Source of the DNA: Clostridium sp. KNHs205
GTDB taxonomy: Bacteria; Bacillota; Clostridia; Lachnospirales; Lachnospiraceae
Assembly (NCBI RefSeq): GCF_000702945.1
Contig: NZ_JNLE01000003.1
Span: forward strand, 3,147,501 to 3,211,500
Length of the DNA: 64,000 nt
Direction of reading: 5' to 3'
The notes below the pieces were generated by a model. It was not told where the DNA came from and made no database searches. It was given only the letters and a program-made list of their open reading frames with translations. A program made the position numbers and the translations under genes. Shown here piece after piece: positions 36,788 to 46,124 of the stretch. The first letter of the stretch is position 1; the number at the start of each line of letters is the position of its first letter.

Positions 36788-39131
36788 AAAGGGAGCAGGC
36801 TTATATGTAAGTGTCGTACTCCTCTCAATTATGGCTGCATTCATTGTATTGTTATATAAGCCGATAGCAGAAAATGCAAAGGTGTTTATTGAGAAAGAAA
36901 AAGTACAAAAAGAGGAACAGCTCAATGAATTTTCGGATTCTGAAAAGAAAGCGTTCTTAAAAAAGATTTATCAGGGTACTTATGTATTAAAATGGGATCT
37001 TGACAGACAAAAAAATAATAAAAAGCTTGATGCAAGCGGCGTATTCCTTGAGAATAACGATACGGTAAACAGTGATACGGAAATATATGATGCCACTGAA
37101 GATGATACGAATACAAATGCCAGTGAAGATTTAACGGATTATTCAGAAGAAGAATATGAAGATTCCTTGAATATGGAATCCTTTAAACAAGATTTTGCAA
37201 ATCTTATGGATGACTGGAGTTATGAATTTTATTATAATACGCTCTCTTCCTATGCATTAGAATATTATGGAGTCGATAATCAAAGCGGCCAGATAATAAC
37301 CAATACAGGTACAAAGCTTAATGCATTTTTGGATTCTGAAAATATGGCAGAGGAAATTAAGAAAATCCAGGAGGATTATTATTTTTATGCCGTCATTAAG
37401 TTTGATAAAGATGGTAATGTAACAGTACCATACTTTCATGGAATTATGGACAATAATGCAAATGCTTATCTGGCTCAGAATCTGACCCAACAGATGGTTG
37501 AGAGAAATTGGGGAAATCCGGCGTGGTATGCAAGCCGAGTAAAAAAACCCTCTGATATGTCAGTAATATATGCTGTCCGGTCAGAAGAAGCTCTTTCAAA
37601 CGTAAACACCTGGCAATACAGCTATCTAATGGAACAGCTTAATAACAATGCCTATGGGAAAGCTGGCGGAGCTTATTTATTTGCAGCAGCTATGATGATA
37701 GTAGTACTGCTGGGCTTCCTACTTCCTATGATTAAACCTCTCCGAATAGGAAAAGGAATTGAAGCCTGTGTTCCGGTAGAAATATCTTTGATTGGATTTT
37801 CAGTAACCGTTGCATTTTACAGTGAGATTTTCCTGCCATTGATAAATGAAACGGTATGGGGCGATTTGTTTGATTTAAACGCGAATAATATCTTAGGGAC
37901 AAATGCCGCCAGAGGTGTTTCCTATGTCTTTAATATTCTCATATGGGCAGTGATTCTGTTAGTATGGTTTACAGGTGTCCTGTCTGTCAGAGAATTGTTT
38001 ATAAAGGGGCCGGTCAGATACGTGAAAGAGAATTCCTTAATTGGAAGGTTTATGAACTGGATGATAAGAGAGGTCAAAAAATTATTCCGTTATGCAACCT
38101 CCTTTGATATGAGTAAAAAGGATAATAAGAAACTGCTGCTCCTCCTGGGCTGCAATATGCTTCTTTTGATTGTTTTTTGTATGTTCTGGTTCGTGGGAAT
38201 ATTTGCTGTTATCATTTATACTGGTGTACTTCTCTATCAGATAAAGAAACACAAAGACAAACTAGCCTCAGATTATCAGGTAATCTTAGCAGCTGCCAGC
38301 AGCATTTCAGAGGGAGAACTGGATATATCTATTGAGAAGGATTTGGGAGTATTCAATTCCTTAAGAGATGAGCTCATGGAGGTTCAGACAGGATTCCGAA
38401 GAGCTGTGCTGGAAGAAACCAAGAGTCAGAAAATGAAAACAGAACTGATAACAAATGTTTCTCATGATTTAAAAACACCTTTAACTGCTATTATTACTTA
38501 CATCGATCTGTTAAAGGATAAGAATATTTCAGAAGAGCAAAAAGAATCCTATGTGGAAACCCTGGACAGAAAGGCGCTTCGCTTAAAACTTCTTATAGAA
38601 GATCTCTTTGAGATGAGCAAGGCAGCCAGCAATACCATAACCATACATCCGGTAGAAATGGATCTTACGGCCTTAATAAAACAGGTACATTTCGAAATGA
38701 GTGACAGAATCGCTGCAGCTGAGATTGATTTCAGAGTCAGGATGCCGGAGGATAAAGTTATTGTTAAGCTGGACAGCGATAAATCTTACAGGATATTTGA
38801 AAATCTGCTGAATAACATGTGTAAATACGCCCAACGTGGTTCCAGAGCCTATATGGATTTGGAGATTCAAGATAAACATACGGTTATCACTTTACGAAAT
38901 ATATCCAGCGAGGAACTGAATTTTACCGGAGAGGAAATTGTTGAACGCTTTGTAAGAGGAGATAAGGCCAGAAATTCGGAAGGCTCGGGACTGGGGCTTG
39001 CCATTGCCAAGAGTTTTACCGGATTACAGAATGGAACTTTTACAGTTACGACTGATGGAGATTTATTCAAGGTTGTTATCGTATTTCCCCTTGTCAAAAA
39101 TATTAGTGGTACAGTTACTGAAGCAGAATAA
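36756..39131 (+). CDS. Large membrane sensor histidine kinase
   Basis: A 791-residue kinase. A membrane helix at about 17-35 is followed by a ~265-residue outer region with a very acidic stretch (EIYDATEDDTNTNASEDL). Four or five helices lie between about 305 and 490. The HisKA box has His570 in ITNVSHDLKTPL and the ATPase domain ends with GSGLGLAIAKS. The TTG start is uncertain; the first in-frame ATG (36831) would remove part of helix 1. Partner of the regulator at 36068. Confidence 0.85.
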   Translation: MDIKLKNSSDRKGAGLYVSVVLLSIMAAFIVLLYKPIAENAKVFIEKEKVQKEEQLNEFSDSEKKAFLKKIYQGTYVLKWDLDRQKNNKKLDASGVFLENNDTVNSDTEIYDATEDDTNTNASEDLTDYSEEEYEDSLNMESFKQDFANLMDDWSYEFYYNTLSSYALEYYGVDNQSGQIITNTGTKLNAFLDSENMAEEIKKIQEDYYFYAVIKFDKDGNVTVPYFHGIMDNNANAYLAQNLTQQMVERNWGNPAWYASRVKKPSDMSVIYAVRSEEALSNVNTWQYSYLMEQLNNNAYGKAGGAYLFAAAMMIVVLLGFLLPMIKPLRIGKGIEACVPVEISLIGFSVTVAFYSEIFLPLINETVWGDLFDLNANNILGTNAARGVSYVFNILIWAVILLVWFTGVLSVRELFIKGPVRYVKENSLIGRFMNWMIREVKKLFRYATSFDMSKKDNKKLLLLLGCNMLLLIVFCMFWFVGIFAVIIYTGVLLYQIKKHKDKLASDYQVILAAASSISEGELDISIEKDLGVFNSLRDELMEVQTGFRRAVLEETKSQKMKTELITNVSHDLKTPLTAIITYIDLLKDKNISEEQKESYVETLDRKALRLKLLIEDLFEMSKAASNTITIHPVEMDLTALIKQVHFEMSDRIAAAEIDFRVRMPEDKVIVKLDSDKSYRIFENLLNNMCKYAQRGSRAYMDLEIQDKHTVITLRNISSEELNFTGEEIVERFVRGDKARNSEGSGLGLAIAKSFTGLQNGTFTVTTDGDLFKVVIVFPLVKNISGTVTEAE

Positions 39132-39152
39132 ATACCTTCCTATAATTAAAAA

Positions 39153-39191
39153 ACGGGGTGCGGTAGCCAATTCATGGCCACCGCGCCTCGT
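39153..39191. terminator. Possible terminator between kinase and tspO
   Basis: ACGGGGTGCGGT pairs with ACCGCGCCTCGT allowing G-U pairs; the T run is weak. It lies between converging genes. Confidence 0.4.
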
Positions 39192-39297
39192 TCGTTCTGC
39201 GGGTGTGTTTATACATTTGTGACGTTGTGGAACAGTCTAAGAGAACGGCTGTTAAAAACCGCCCTCCCTATCATTCTAAGATTTCTACTTTTAACCG

Positions 39298-39774
39298 TTA
39301 CTGGTTTAGCAGGAATATTCCAATATTTAAGTAATATGCCACTAACAGCCATAGGTAATAGGGTAACAGCAATAATGCTGCCAATCTGTTGAGGTCGAAA
39401 AAATAGATCATAGTAAAGGTAACTAACACCAGTAAAAAAGCCAACACCAGTACAGACAGCCCATAAGCCTGGAAGCGGAAGAAGACAATACTCCAGGTAA
39501 AATTTACAAAAAGTTGGGCTCCATAATAGAACAAACTTACCTGTTTATCTGCCGGTGATGCAGGTGTAATGTAGATAAGATAAGCAGCTATTCCCATCAA
39601 TATGTACAAAATAGGCCATACTACGCCAAATAACCAGGGAGGCGGTGCAAAGGGTGGCAGTATCAACTGCCCATACACTTGTTGCTGGCCACCGGATAAC
39701 AGGCTGGAGAGCATGCCGGTTAATAAGGCTATACCTGCGCTTATTACAGCACCCTGAACAGAAAAATTTTTCAT
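39298..39774 (-). CDS. tspO: TspO/MBR-family membrane protein
   Basis: A 158-residue protein with five membrane helices. It has the family pattern LPPFAPPPWLFGVVWPILY near residue 40 and WSIVFF, then LLPYYLWLLVAYYLNI at the end. TspO proteins bind tetrapyrroles and cholesterol-like ligands and are linked to stress responses. It is encoded 68 bases after the membrane hydrolase gene on the same strand and may be cotranscribed. Confidence 0.9.
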   Translation of the reverse strand: MKNFSVQGAVISAGIALLTGMLSSLLSGGQQQVYGQLILPPFAPPPWLFGVVWPILYILMGIAAYLIYITPASPADKQVSLFYYGAQLFVNFTWSIVFFRFQAYGLSVLVLAFLLVLVTFTMIYFFDLNRLAALLLLPYYLWLLVAYYLNIGIFLLNQ

Positions 39775-39842
39775 GGTTAATACCTGTTTTTAATATAATC
39801 TATGCAGGAGTTGCAATATTATCACCTGGTTGTTTTCAAGAA

Positions 39843-42077
39843 TTATCTTGTGAAACCAATGTTATCAAGCTTTATTTTTCCGGTTTTCAGTTTATTAAAG
39901 AGAAAGCGGATATCCGTAATATCAGAGGTATCAATATTATTGTTATTGATTTGAAAGGCTTCAAGAGGCAGCCTCACAGTCTGAAAATAATGTTTAAATA
40001 CCGGTGTGTTATTAAAGAACTGAAGTTTTGTAGTCATTACAGGCAATGAAGGATAGATATCTGCATAGTCCGATAAGGTTACTAATGCTGTTTCTCCTTT
40101 AGAGTCAGTAAGTTTGACTGTAAAATCCAGCGGGTCTATTGTTTTCTCTTTGATCGTGAATTCCCTATCATCCATCACATTAAATTGCAGATACTGCATC
40201 GGCTCAGAATAAGGTGTATCAAAAGCAATATCGTAATAGGAGGATAAAGATTCCTTCCAGGAATAGATTAAGGCATAATTATCACGGTCAGGACCGTTTA
40301 ATTCATAATATACCTGGGTTTCATACCAATAAGAGGAGCTGGCAGAGGATAATCTGACATTCTCTTTGGTTGCAGTTGTAATATCCGTATCTTCTTCATA
40401 ATTGCAGATAGTATCAAAACTGCTGTCTTCATAACCGTTGAGATAGAGATTAACCGGTAGTTCGGAACGCAATGTTTTACTGTCACGGAAGAAATCTCTG
40501 GCATTAACATCATTTTTTATTGTGGCATCCAGAAACTGTTTCATGGTTATCTTTAGGATATCCTGCTGTATTGACGGGTTTATAAGATTCCTGGTATTTA
40601 GCATCATATTGAAAGGAGCGCTGATATCAAACCTTCCCCATTTGGTATTGAACTGTCCATGGTTTGCATCTGCTATGTACAGGTAGGATTTGAAATAGTC
40701 ATTCTCCCCGGTAAAGGTAGTATTGTTATACTGCTTTTCACCCATCATGTAGGAAACATCCTGGTCATTTGCTCCGTGAATTAATAGATAATTCACATCG
40801 GTCAGCGTTACATCCCTGTTAGAAGGGCGATACTGATCGGCACAGGGGGCAATGGCTATTATGGATCTGATGTCAAAATCATAGGAAAGACTTATGTTAC
40901 CGTTATCCGGAAGGCGCTTTAATGAGTTATAAAGAGCAGCTACGGTTACGGCCTCACCGCCTCTGGAATGACCAGCCAGAGACAGGTTGTTAAAATCCAT
41001 TTTTCCATATAGCGGATTTCCTTCTTCTTTATTCTTTCGTTTCATTTCTTCCATGTTCTTCAATAAAAGGATTGCTCTTGCATCATTCTCCCCGGATAAA
41101 CCATTGTTAATATATCCGTTTAGAAAGCTTTCATCTACGGAAACCACTACATAGCCGTAACTTGCAAGATATTCAGCCAGGTAGCCATAGCCTTTGTAGG
41201 AAGCTGCTGTCATCATATGGTTACCGTGGACTATAAATAATACCGGATAATTATTACCGTCAGCAGGGTACCATACCCTGCCTTTTAAAGGAACTTTATC
41301 AATGCTGTAACCCCAGTAAAAATCTCTTAGTTTCTTTGTGAAGCCTTCATACACAACATAATTTGACAGGTTGGCAGTTCTTGATTTTATTGCTTCATTA
41401 TTCATACCATAATCTATAACCGAAGTTTCAAGATTACCTTTTTTCATTTTGCCAGAGTAGGAGGAATCAACTTCTTCTTTGTGCATAGCCAGATAGTTAT
41501 CAACGTAATTATAAGAAAAACCTGTGCCAATACATAAGTACCCCCCTGCCCCTGTCAGGATCAGAGTAATAATTAAAATAACAATTAAGGAAGGGCTCTT
41601 CCTTCGAAGTCTGAAAATTGCATAACAACAGCGCAGCATAATAAGAAATGCTCCTGCAAGAGTTACGGCTCCTATTCTGGAAATCAGATAGGTATCCTCA
41701 CCGCCGCTGTTTAAGGAAAAATCCCAAAGGTAAGCAAAAACAATAAATAATTGAAGAAAAAGATAGATGTCTCTGGGGGATATTTTTAAGAACACTTTTA
41801 ACAAAGGCAATATGATCAGCCGCAGCAGGTTCAACAGAAGAAAGAATACCACAAATGCCAGCAGAAAGCTTACAGCTTCCGGAAGACCCGAATCTAACAG
41901 CATCAAAGCCAGCAGTATACTTGTTAAAATATCAGTAAGAAGCGACAGAGGTTTACCAGTGTCCTTAAAATTACGATTAGCCCAATTTTTACATTTTGTT
42001 ATTATCAACTGAAAGAAATTTTTAACTTTTATTTGTACTGCCTTTAAGGCAGTCTTTATTTTCCTAGGTGTCTTCAT
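39843..42077 (-). CDS. Membrane-anchored alpha/beta hydrolase
   Basis: A 744-residue protein. Five or so membrane helices occupy roughly residues 45-200. The alpha/beta-hydrolase domain starts near residue 270 with PVLFIVHGNHM (oxyanion region) and has the nucleophile elbow LAGHSRGGEA near residue 365. LLIHGANDQDVSY and DANHGQF follow as likely acid and His positions. The last ~240 residues are beta-rich. It resembles PAF-acetylhydrolase/chlorophyllase-like esterases; substrate unknown. The ATG at 42077 has AAAGGA 8 bases upstream; a TTG at 42095 is less likely. Confidence 0.7.
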   Translation of the reverse strand: MKTPRKIKTALKAVQIKVKNFFQLIITKCKNWANRNFKDTGKPLSLLTDILTSILLALMLLDSGLPEAVSFLLAFVVFFLLLNLLRLIILPLLKVFLKISPRDIYLFLQLFIVFAYLWDFSLNSGGEDTYLISRIGAVTLAGAFLIMLRCCYAIFRLRRKSPSLIVILIITLILTGAGGYLCIGTGFSYNYVDNYLAMHKEEVDSSYSGKMKKGNLETSVIDYGMNNEAIKSRTANLSNYVVYEGFTKKLRDFYWGYSIDKVPLKGRVWYPADGNNYPVLFIVHGNHMMTAASYKGYGYLAEYLASYGYVVVSVDESFLNGYINNGLSGENDARAILLLKNMEEMKRKNKEEGNPLYGKMDFNNLSLAGHSRGGEAVTVAALYNSLKRLPDNGNISLSYDFDIRSIIAIAPCADQYRPSNRDVTLTDVNYLLIHGANDQDVSYMMGEKQYNNTTFTGENDYFKSYLYIADANHGQFNTKWGRFDISAPFNMMLNTRNLINPSIQQDILKITMKQFLDATIKNDVNARDFFRDSKTLRSELPVNLYLNGYEDSSFDTICNYEEDTDITTATKENVRLSSASSSYWYETQVYYELNGPDRDNYALIYSWKESLSSYYDIAFDTPYSEPMQYLQFNVMDDREFTIKEKTIDPLDFTVKLTDSKGETALVTLSDYADIYPSLPVMTTKLQFFNNTPVFKHYFQTVRLPLEAFQINNNNIDTSDITDIRFLFNKLKTGKIKLDNIGFTR

Positions 42078-42104
42078 TTGCCAGTTCCTTTCCAATATTA
42101 TTCA

Positions 42105-42133
42105 ATTATATATTATTCGGTAATAGAACTCAA
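42105..42133 (-). promoter_or_regulatory. Promoter of the membrane hydrolase gene
   Basis: On the minus strand TTGAGT and TATAAT are 17 bases apart, about 30 bases before the start codon. It is back to back with the promoter at 42161. Confidence 0.6.
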
Positions 42134-42160
42134 TAACTACTTCAATAATTAGATTAATTA

Positions 42161-42195
42161 TTGACAAACGATAATTATGAGAATATAATTATCGT
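42161..42195 (+). promoter_or_regulatory. Consensus promoter with embedded operator palindrome
   Basis: TTGACA (42161-42166) and TATAAT (42184-42189) are separated by exactly 17 bases, a perfect sigma-A promoter. A perfect 11-bp inverted repeat ACGATAATTAT / ATAATTATCGT (42168-42178 and 42185-42195) fills the spacer and overlaps the -10. This placement would let a dimeric repressor block polymerase. The XRE regulator at 43480 is a candidate, but this is not proven. Confidence 0.75.
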
Positions 42196-42227
42196 AAAAC
42201 AATAATGGTATTTTATGGGAGGATATT

Positions 42228-43229
42228 ATGGCTTTTGTTAAAGATATTAGGCTGACCTTATTATTTACTGCCTTCTTATCCGTTGTGGCAGCAGTGCTTA
42301 CGCATCTGTATTTAGGCATAATTAACGGATTTCAACTTATGTATATACCTTTTGACCTCTTGGGAAAGGGCTTGCGCTTACTGTCCCTTTCCTCCGCTTT
42401 CGGAAACGGGGTGGCTATTGCAGTTTATCTGTGCCTGGCCTTTGTTCCCCTAGTATATTGGCTCATAAAAAGAAAGAGGGGTAACAGACATAGAGCAGGG
42501 TTCCTGCTGCCGATTATATCTATCTACAGCCTTTTTCTAATTTACTTCTTTATTAATAAGGGAATTATGGTACAAAGGTTTTTTCCCGATTATGGCTCTG
42601 AGGTAATGGTCATAAGTATCAAGGCAATTCTGGCATTCCTCTTCTGGGGGATGTGGCTTGGCTATTTTCTGCTAAAGAGCGCAGATAATGTCCTGGCACC
42701 TGCCAGTTATCATAAGGGTATTCCAATGATCAGACAACTGAAGTTGTTATTGAAATTTGGAGCTTATCTTTATACGGTAATATACAGCTTTTTTATGATA
42801 ATTCCGGTAATAACGGAAGCAGCAGGGATTATGCGGACGGAAGGTGCAGCAGAAAATACCGGTTATATTAAGATAAGTGTACTCTTTCTCATATATGTCA
42901 TTAACAGTATACCTGTTGTTTTAACAATATGGATTATGGTAAAAGGTATTCATCTTTTAGTGGCTATGACTGATAAACATTTAAAGGAAGAAGAACAGAC
43001 AGCTGCAATTGCACTTGGAAGGGTTAGTAAAATTTGTATCTATGGGGGTGTTATCTGCGGACTTGTTTCGAACGCGATTAAGGTGATAATGTGCGGATAT
43101 TTAAAGGATATAACTGTTAATATTTATCTGCCGCTGTTTCCGCTCATAACAGCTTTTGTAGCTATGATTCTGTCCGGTTATTTTAAGGAAGCGGGAAATC
43201 TTAAGGATAACGATGAATTATATATTTAA
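42228..43229 (+). CDS. DUF2975-like multi-pass membrane protein
   Basis: A 333-residue protein with seven or eight predicted membrane helices. The C-terminal half ends in SGYFKEAGNLKDNDELYI, matching the tail of DUF2975 proteins, which usually end in a similar acidic LKxxNDLxI. The N-terminal half (IPFDLLGKGLRLLSLSS) may be a divergent duplicate, making it about twice the usual length. DUF2975 genes typically sit beside an XRE regulator, as here. Function of the family is unknown. GGGAGG is 6 bases before the ATG. Confidence 0.65.
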   Translation: MAFVKDIRLTLLFTAFLSVVAAVLTHLYLGIINGFQLMYIPFDLLGKGLRLLSLSSAFGNGVAIAVYLCLAFVPLVYWLIKRKRGNRHRAGFLLPIISIYSLFLIYFFINKGIMVQRFFPDYGSEVMVISIKAILAFLFWGMWLGYFLLKSADNVLAPASYHKGIPMIRQLKLLLKFGAYLYTVIYSFFMIIPVITEAAGIMRTEGAAENTGYIKISVLFLIYVINSIPVVLTIWIMVKGIHLLVAMTDKHLKEEEQTAAIALGRVSKICIYGGVICGLVSNAIKVIMCGYLKDITVNIYLPLFPLITAFVAMILSGYFKEAGNLKDNDELYI

Positions 43230-43428
43230 GAAATTACTGGAACTGCAGCGGATAAAGTTCAATTAATAGCAGTGCCTGATATTTACCTTGAGGCAGGGAG
43301 GAAGTAGCAGTTCCGGTAGCAAGTAAGCTGGACCGATTGATGACAACCCAGCAGCAGTGTAATGGCAGGTGCTGAATTAAGCGAAATTAAAGAAATGCAG
43401 TACTAGGTTAAGAGTCAATAAGTTGATC

Positions 43429-43469
43429 TATAGTTATCTTATATAAACTTATAGTTAACTTATATAAAG
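43429..43469 (+). repeat. 21-bp direct repeat before the XRE gene
   Basis: TATAGTTATCTTATATAAAC (43429-43448) recurs as TATAGTTAACTTATATAAAG (43450-43469). It ends 10 bases before the ATG, so it could be an autoregulatory operator pair. No -10/-35 pair stands out. Confidence 0.55.
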
Positions 43470-43479
43470 AGAGGAAAAT

Positions 43480-43716
43480 ATGGCTATCAGTATTCATCTG
43501 GATGAAATTCTTAAAGAACGGCACATGACTTCCAAGGAATTATGCGGCTTAATTGGCATTACGGAAGCAAATCTTTCTGTACTTAGAAGCGGTAAGGCAA
43601 AAGGTGTTCGTTTTGTAACTTTAAATAAAATATGTCATTATCTTAATTGTAATGTTGGGGATATACTGGATTGTGACGGTGTGTTAGAGGAGGATGAAAA
43701 TGAGGAGGAAGAATAG
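43480..43716 (+). CDS. XRE-family (Cro/C1) transcriptional regulator
   Basis: A 78-residue single-domain regulator of the HTH_26 type. The helix-turn-helix is MTSKELCGLIGITEANLSVL, followed by GVRFVTLNKICHYLNCNVGDIL and an acidic tail (EEDENEEEE). These regulators accompany DUF2975 membrane proteins and probably repress their shared region. AGAGAGG precedes the ATG. It overlaps the lipoprotein gene by 17 bases. Confidence 0.88.
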   Translation: MAISIHLDEILKERHMTSKELCGLIGITEANLSVLRSGKAKGVRFVTLNKICHYLNCNVGDILDCDGVLEEDENEEEE

Positions 43717-44650
43717 ACGTTATTTTAAGGCCATAGACAAATTATCAGCAAGGAGAGGCGGTGTGATAATTTGTCTCCTGCTGCTTTTGGTTCAATTAAT
43801 GGGCTGTAGTCTTGCTCTACCGGAGCAGAAATCAGGTGGAGATGAATTTTGCGGTGCTTATCTGGTATTTCCAGGTGATGGGAGTTCTTATAACGAGTTG
43901 AGTTCCTTGGATTTTACTGTAAATAGTAAGGGTGAAATCATACAGAAAAAGGACAAGACATTAGAAGGTAGCTATGATAATGATACAGTGAACTTTGAAG
44001 GCATTGATGGTTACTTTATCGGGTTTTTAAAGGAGGAGAACAAAGATGACAAGGGCATTGGGTTAATTGCCGATGATGGATTTATAGATGTATCAGCCCA
44101 GGTCAAAGTATTAGACAGCGGGAACGAAGACATAGGGGAGGGAACTTTCCTGATTCCTGCAGACACTATGAGTTCGTTTAGAGCTTATCCGGTGTATCGA
44201 AGAGCAGACGGAAGCTTTTATCTGATAAATAGTACGCAAGGTGTTCATATTGGAGATGGCACAGCGGATTCGGAGTATTCTATGACCATTGGAACTTCAC
44301 TTTTGGAGACCATGGATAAACAGACTACGAATGCACAGAAAACCAGCATTAAAATAACAGTAAGGCTTGTGGATCCGGTTAAGAAACTGGTACTAAAGGA
44401 AATGAACGAACAGGATGAAGTTATAGTAACAACAGAAATCAAGAACAACAAGGAAAAGAAAATTCCTTACAAAGTAATGGCTAAGACCAGTTATGTATTG
44501 GTAGAGGAAACACTCTCAAATAAGGAAAAAGGTGATTATATAAAAAGGAGCGTATTCAGTTTCGGTAAAGAAAACAATTACACCCATCAGTGCAACTTTC
44601 CGGGAGAGAAAGCGGATATAGGTGTCCTGACCCTGGAATTTTCAAAATAG
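43700..44650 (+). CDS. Hypothetical lipoprotein
   Basis: A 316-residue exported lipoprotein. After a basic start (RRKNRRYFK) a hydrophobic stretch leads to the lipobox LMGCS near residue 36. The mature part is acidic and beta-rich (DFTVNSKGEIIQKKDKTLEG, VYRRADGSFYLINSTQGVHI) and contains no domain I can name. The ATG at 43700 is preferred because GAGGAGG ends 6 bases before it; the ATG at 43694 abuts it. Its start lies inside the XRE gene, so expression is coupled to that regulator. Confidence 0.7.
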   Translation: MRRKNRRYFKAIDKLSARRGGVIICLLLLLVQLMGCSLALPEQKSGGDEFCGAYLVFPGDGSSYNELSSLDFTVNSKGEIIQKKDKTLEGSYDNDTVNFEGIDGYFIGFLKEENKDDKGIGLIADDGFIDVSAQVKVLDSGNEDIGEGTFLIPADTMSSFRAYPVYRRADGSFYLINSTQGVHIGDGTADSEYSMTIGTSLLETMDKQTTNAQKTSIKITVRLVDPVKKLVLKEMNEQDEVIVTTEIKNNKEKKIPYKVMAKTSYVLVEETLSNKEKGDYIKRSVFSFGKENNYTHQCNFPGEKADIGVLTLEFSK

Positions 44651-44748
44651 CAGCAGATGTAAACAAACCGATACACAACTGTGACAGAACTGTAACATGG
44701 ACTTCCGATGTATAGGAGGTAATACAGAATACTGAAAGGAGTAATGTT

Positions 44749-45687
44749 ATGATTCATTCAATCAGTTCCAATTCTGTAAACTGGTATCAGCAGACTAAAA
44801 ACTACCAAAATGGAACCACGAAGGCAGTTACAGATGTTAGTACGGATACCCTTACAGAGGAAGAGGAGAAGGCTGTTAGAAGCAATCTGTCTCTGATAGA
44901 TGTTATGGGATTAATGCAGAAAACAGGCAGTGTAAAAGAAGCGGAGACAAATGAAGAGGTCAAGGATGACAATAGCAGCGCGTTGGATTTGGATGGGGAT
45001 GGAACGTTATCTTCAGACGAGTATGAAAACCTAGTAGAGCAGCTGGGATTAAAGAATGCCCTTAGCTCAGAGGATTTCTTTACAAAGTATGATACGGATG
45101 AAGACGGAGAAATCACAGCAGAAGAACTTAGAGCGGTTAACGGTGAGAAGAGAATGCCGCCTCCACCCCCGCCTGTATTGGAGGAAGATGAATCAGATAA
45201 AGGTTTCTCCACTGCGGTAGATACGGATGGAGACGGTTATATATCTACGGAGGAATATGAAGCCTTTGTATCTGGGCTGGACACTGAGGAGTCCTTAAGT
45301 TCTGAAGATTTTTTCGCACTGTATGATACGGATAATGACGGAAAGATCAGTGCAGAGGAAGTAAGAAGCGGCATAGAAAAGGCAAAGGGTACACCACCAG
45401 AACCCCCTGTACAGGGACTTCCTTATGATATAGATCTGGATGAAGATGGTTCTCTTTCAACCGATGAATATGAGAATCTGGTATCTCTTCTTGGTACAGA
45501 AAATGCACTGTCTTCAGAAGAATTCTTTAGCAAGTATGATACAGATGGCGATGGTGAGGTAAGTGCGGAAGAAATAAAAGCAGCCATGGAAGCAGCGGGA
45601 CAGAGACAGCAGGTTGTTAAGGCGTATGAAAACAGTTACCGCTATACAGAGGATGAGATAAGTACAGGATTAGACAGTATAGCTTAA
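44749..45687 (+). CDS. Six-EF-hand calcium-binding protein
   Basis: A 312-residue acidic protein of three similar modules. Canonical DxDxDGxIxxxE loops lie at residues 80-91, 115-126, 158-169, 193-204, 229-240 and 263-274. Each pair is joined by an xLSSExFFxxYDTD stretch, and Pro-rich linkers (near 137-142 and 216-220) separate the pairs. No signal peptide is seen, so it is cytoplasmic or leaves by another route. All loops keep their ligand Asp/Glu residues and should bind calcium. A role as calcium buffer or sensor is inferred. GAAAGGAG precedes the ATG. Confidence 0.85.
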   Translation: MIHSISSNSVNWYQQTKNYQNGTTKAVTDVSTDTLTEEEEKAVRSNLSLIDVMGLMQKTGSVKEAETNEEVKDDNSSALDLDGDGTLSSDEYENLVEQLGLKNALSSEDFFTKYDTDEDGEITAEELRAVNGEKRMPPPPPPVLEEDESDKGFSTAVDTDGDGYISTEEYEAFVSGLDTEESLSSEDFFALYDTDNDGKISAEEVRSGIEKAKGTPPEPPVQGLPYDIDLDEDGSLSTDEYENLVSLLGTENALSSEEFFSKYDTDGDGEVSAEEIKAAMEAAGQRQQVVKAYENSYRYTEDEISTGLDSIA

Positions 45688-45812
45688 TTGAGAGAAAGAT
45701 AAGTACAGGATTAGACAGTATAGCTTAATTGAGAACGATACGTACCGGTTAAGACAATATAGCTTAATTGAGAGAAAAAATATACCAGTTTAAACTGTAT
45801 AGTTTCATGGCT
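45657..45812 (+). repeat. ~40-bp tandem repeat across the stop codon
   Basis: AGTACAGGATTAGACAGTAT followed by AGCTTAATTGAGA occurs at 45661 and 45702. Weaker copies start at 45741 and 45781 (periods 41, 39, 40). The first copy encodes the last residues and stop of the EF-hand protein; the others repeat that end outside the gene. This suggests local duplication or slipped replication. Confidence 0.75.
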
Positions 45813-45886
45813 AATTATAGTGCACTTGGTAGGGAGTGTTACTGGTTACTTGGGATAATTTTATTAAAAGATCGGCTTAGGAAGAG

Positions 45887-45930
45887 AGGAGGAAGTTCTT
45901 ACGATACAGTAAGAGCTTCCTCCTTTACCT
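45887..45930 (+). terminator. Terminator downstream of the EF-hand gene
   Basis: AGGAGGAAGTTCTTAC pairs with GTAAGAGCTTCCTCCT, then TTACCTTTCC. It falls inside an 85-codon open frame, which argues that frame is not a gene. The rest of 45688-46124 is AT-rich. Confidence 0.75.
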
Positions 45931-46124
45931 TTCCTGAGGTTTATATTCCTCCGTCACTTTTTGTCCACAAATTCCTGTTATATTGGTTAATAAGTTTTGT
46001 AGAAGGAGTAAAAAGTTTCATATAAATAATTGTATACTTACGGCAGGGCAGATTACAGGTTATATACCAGACATATAAGTTTCTGATAAGAGATATTACT
46101 AATACAAGAAAAGGCGGTTAAGAA

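Noticed and set aside
36756..36831. Start of the large sensor kinase at the first ATG (36831)
   Set aside because: That start would cut into the first membrane helix; the upstream TTG keeps the helix and the usual overlap with the regulator gene.
39298..39420. Frames on the plus strand opposite tspO
   Set aside because: Shadow of the tspO gene, whose motifs and helices are clear on the minus strand.
45768..46025. 85-codon frame after the EF-hand gene
   Set aside because: It runs through a tandem repeat and a strong terminator hairpin and has no ribosome site.
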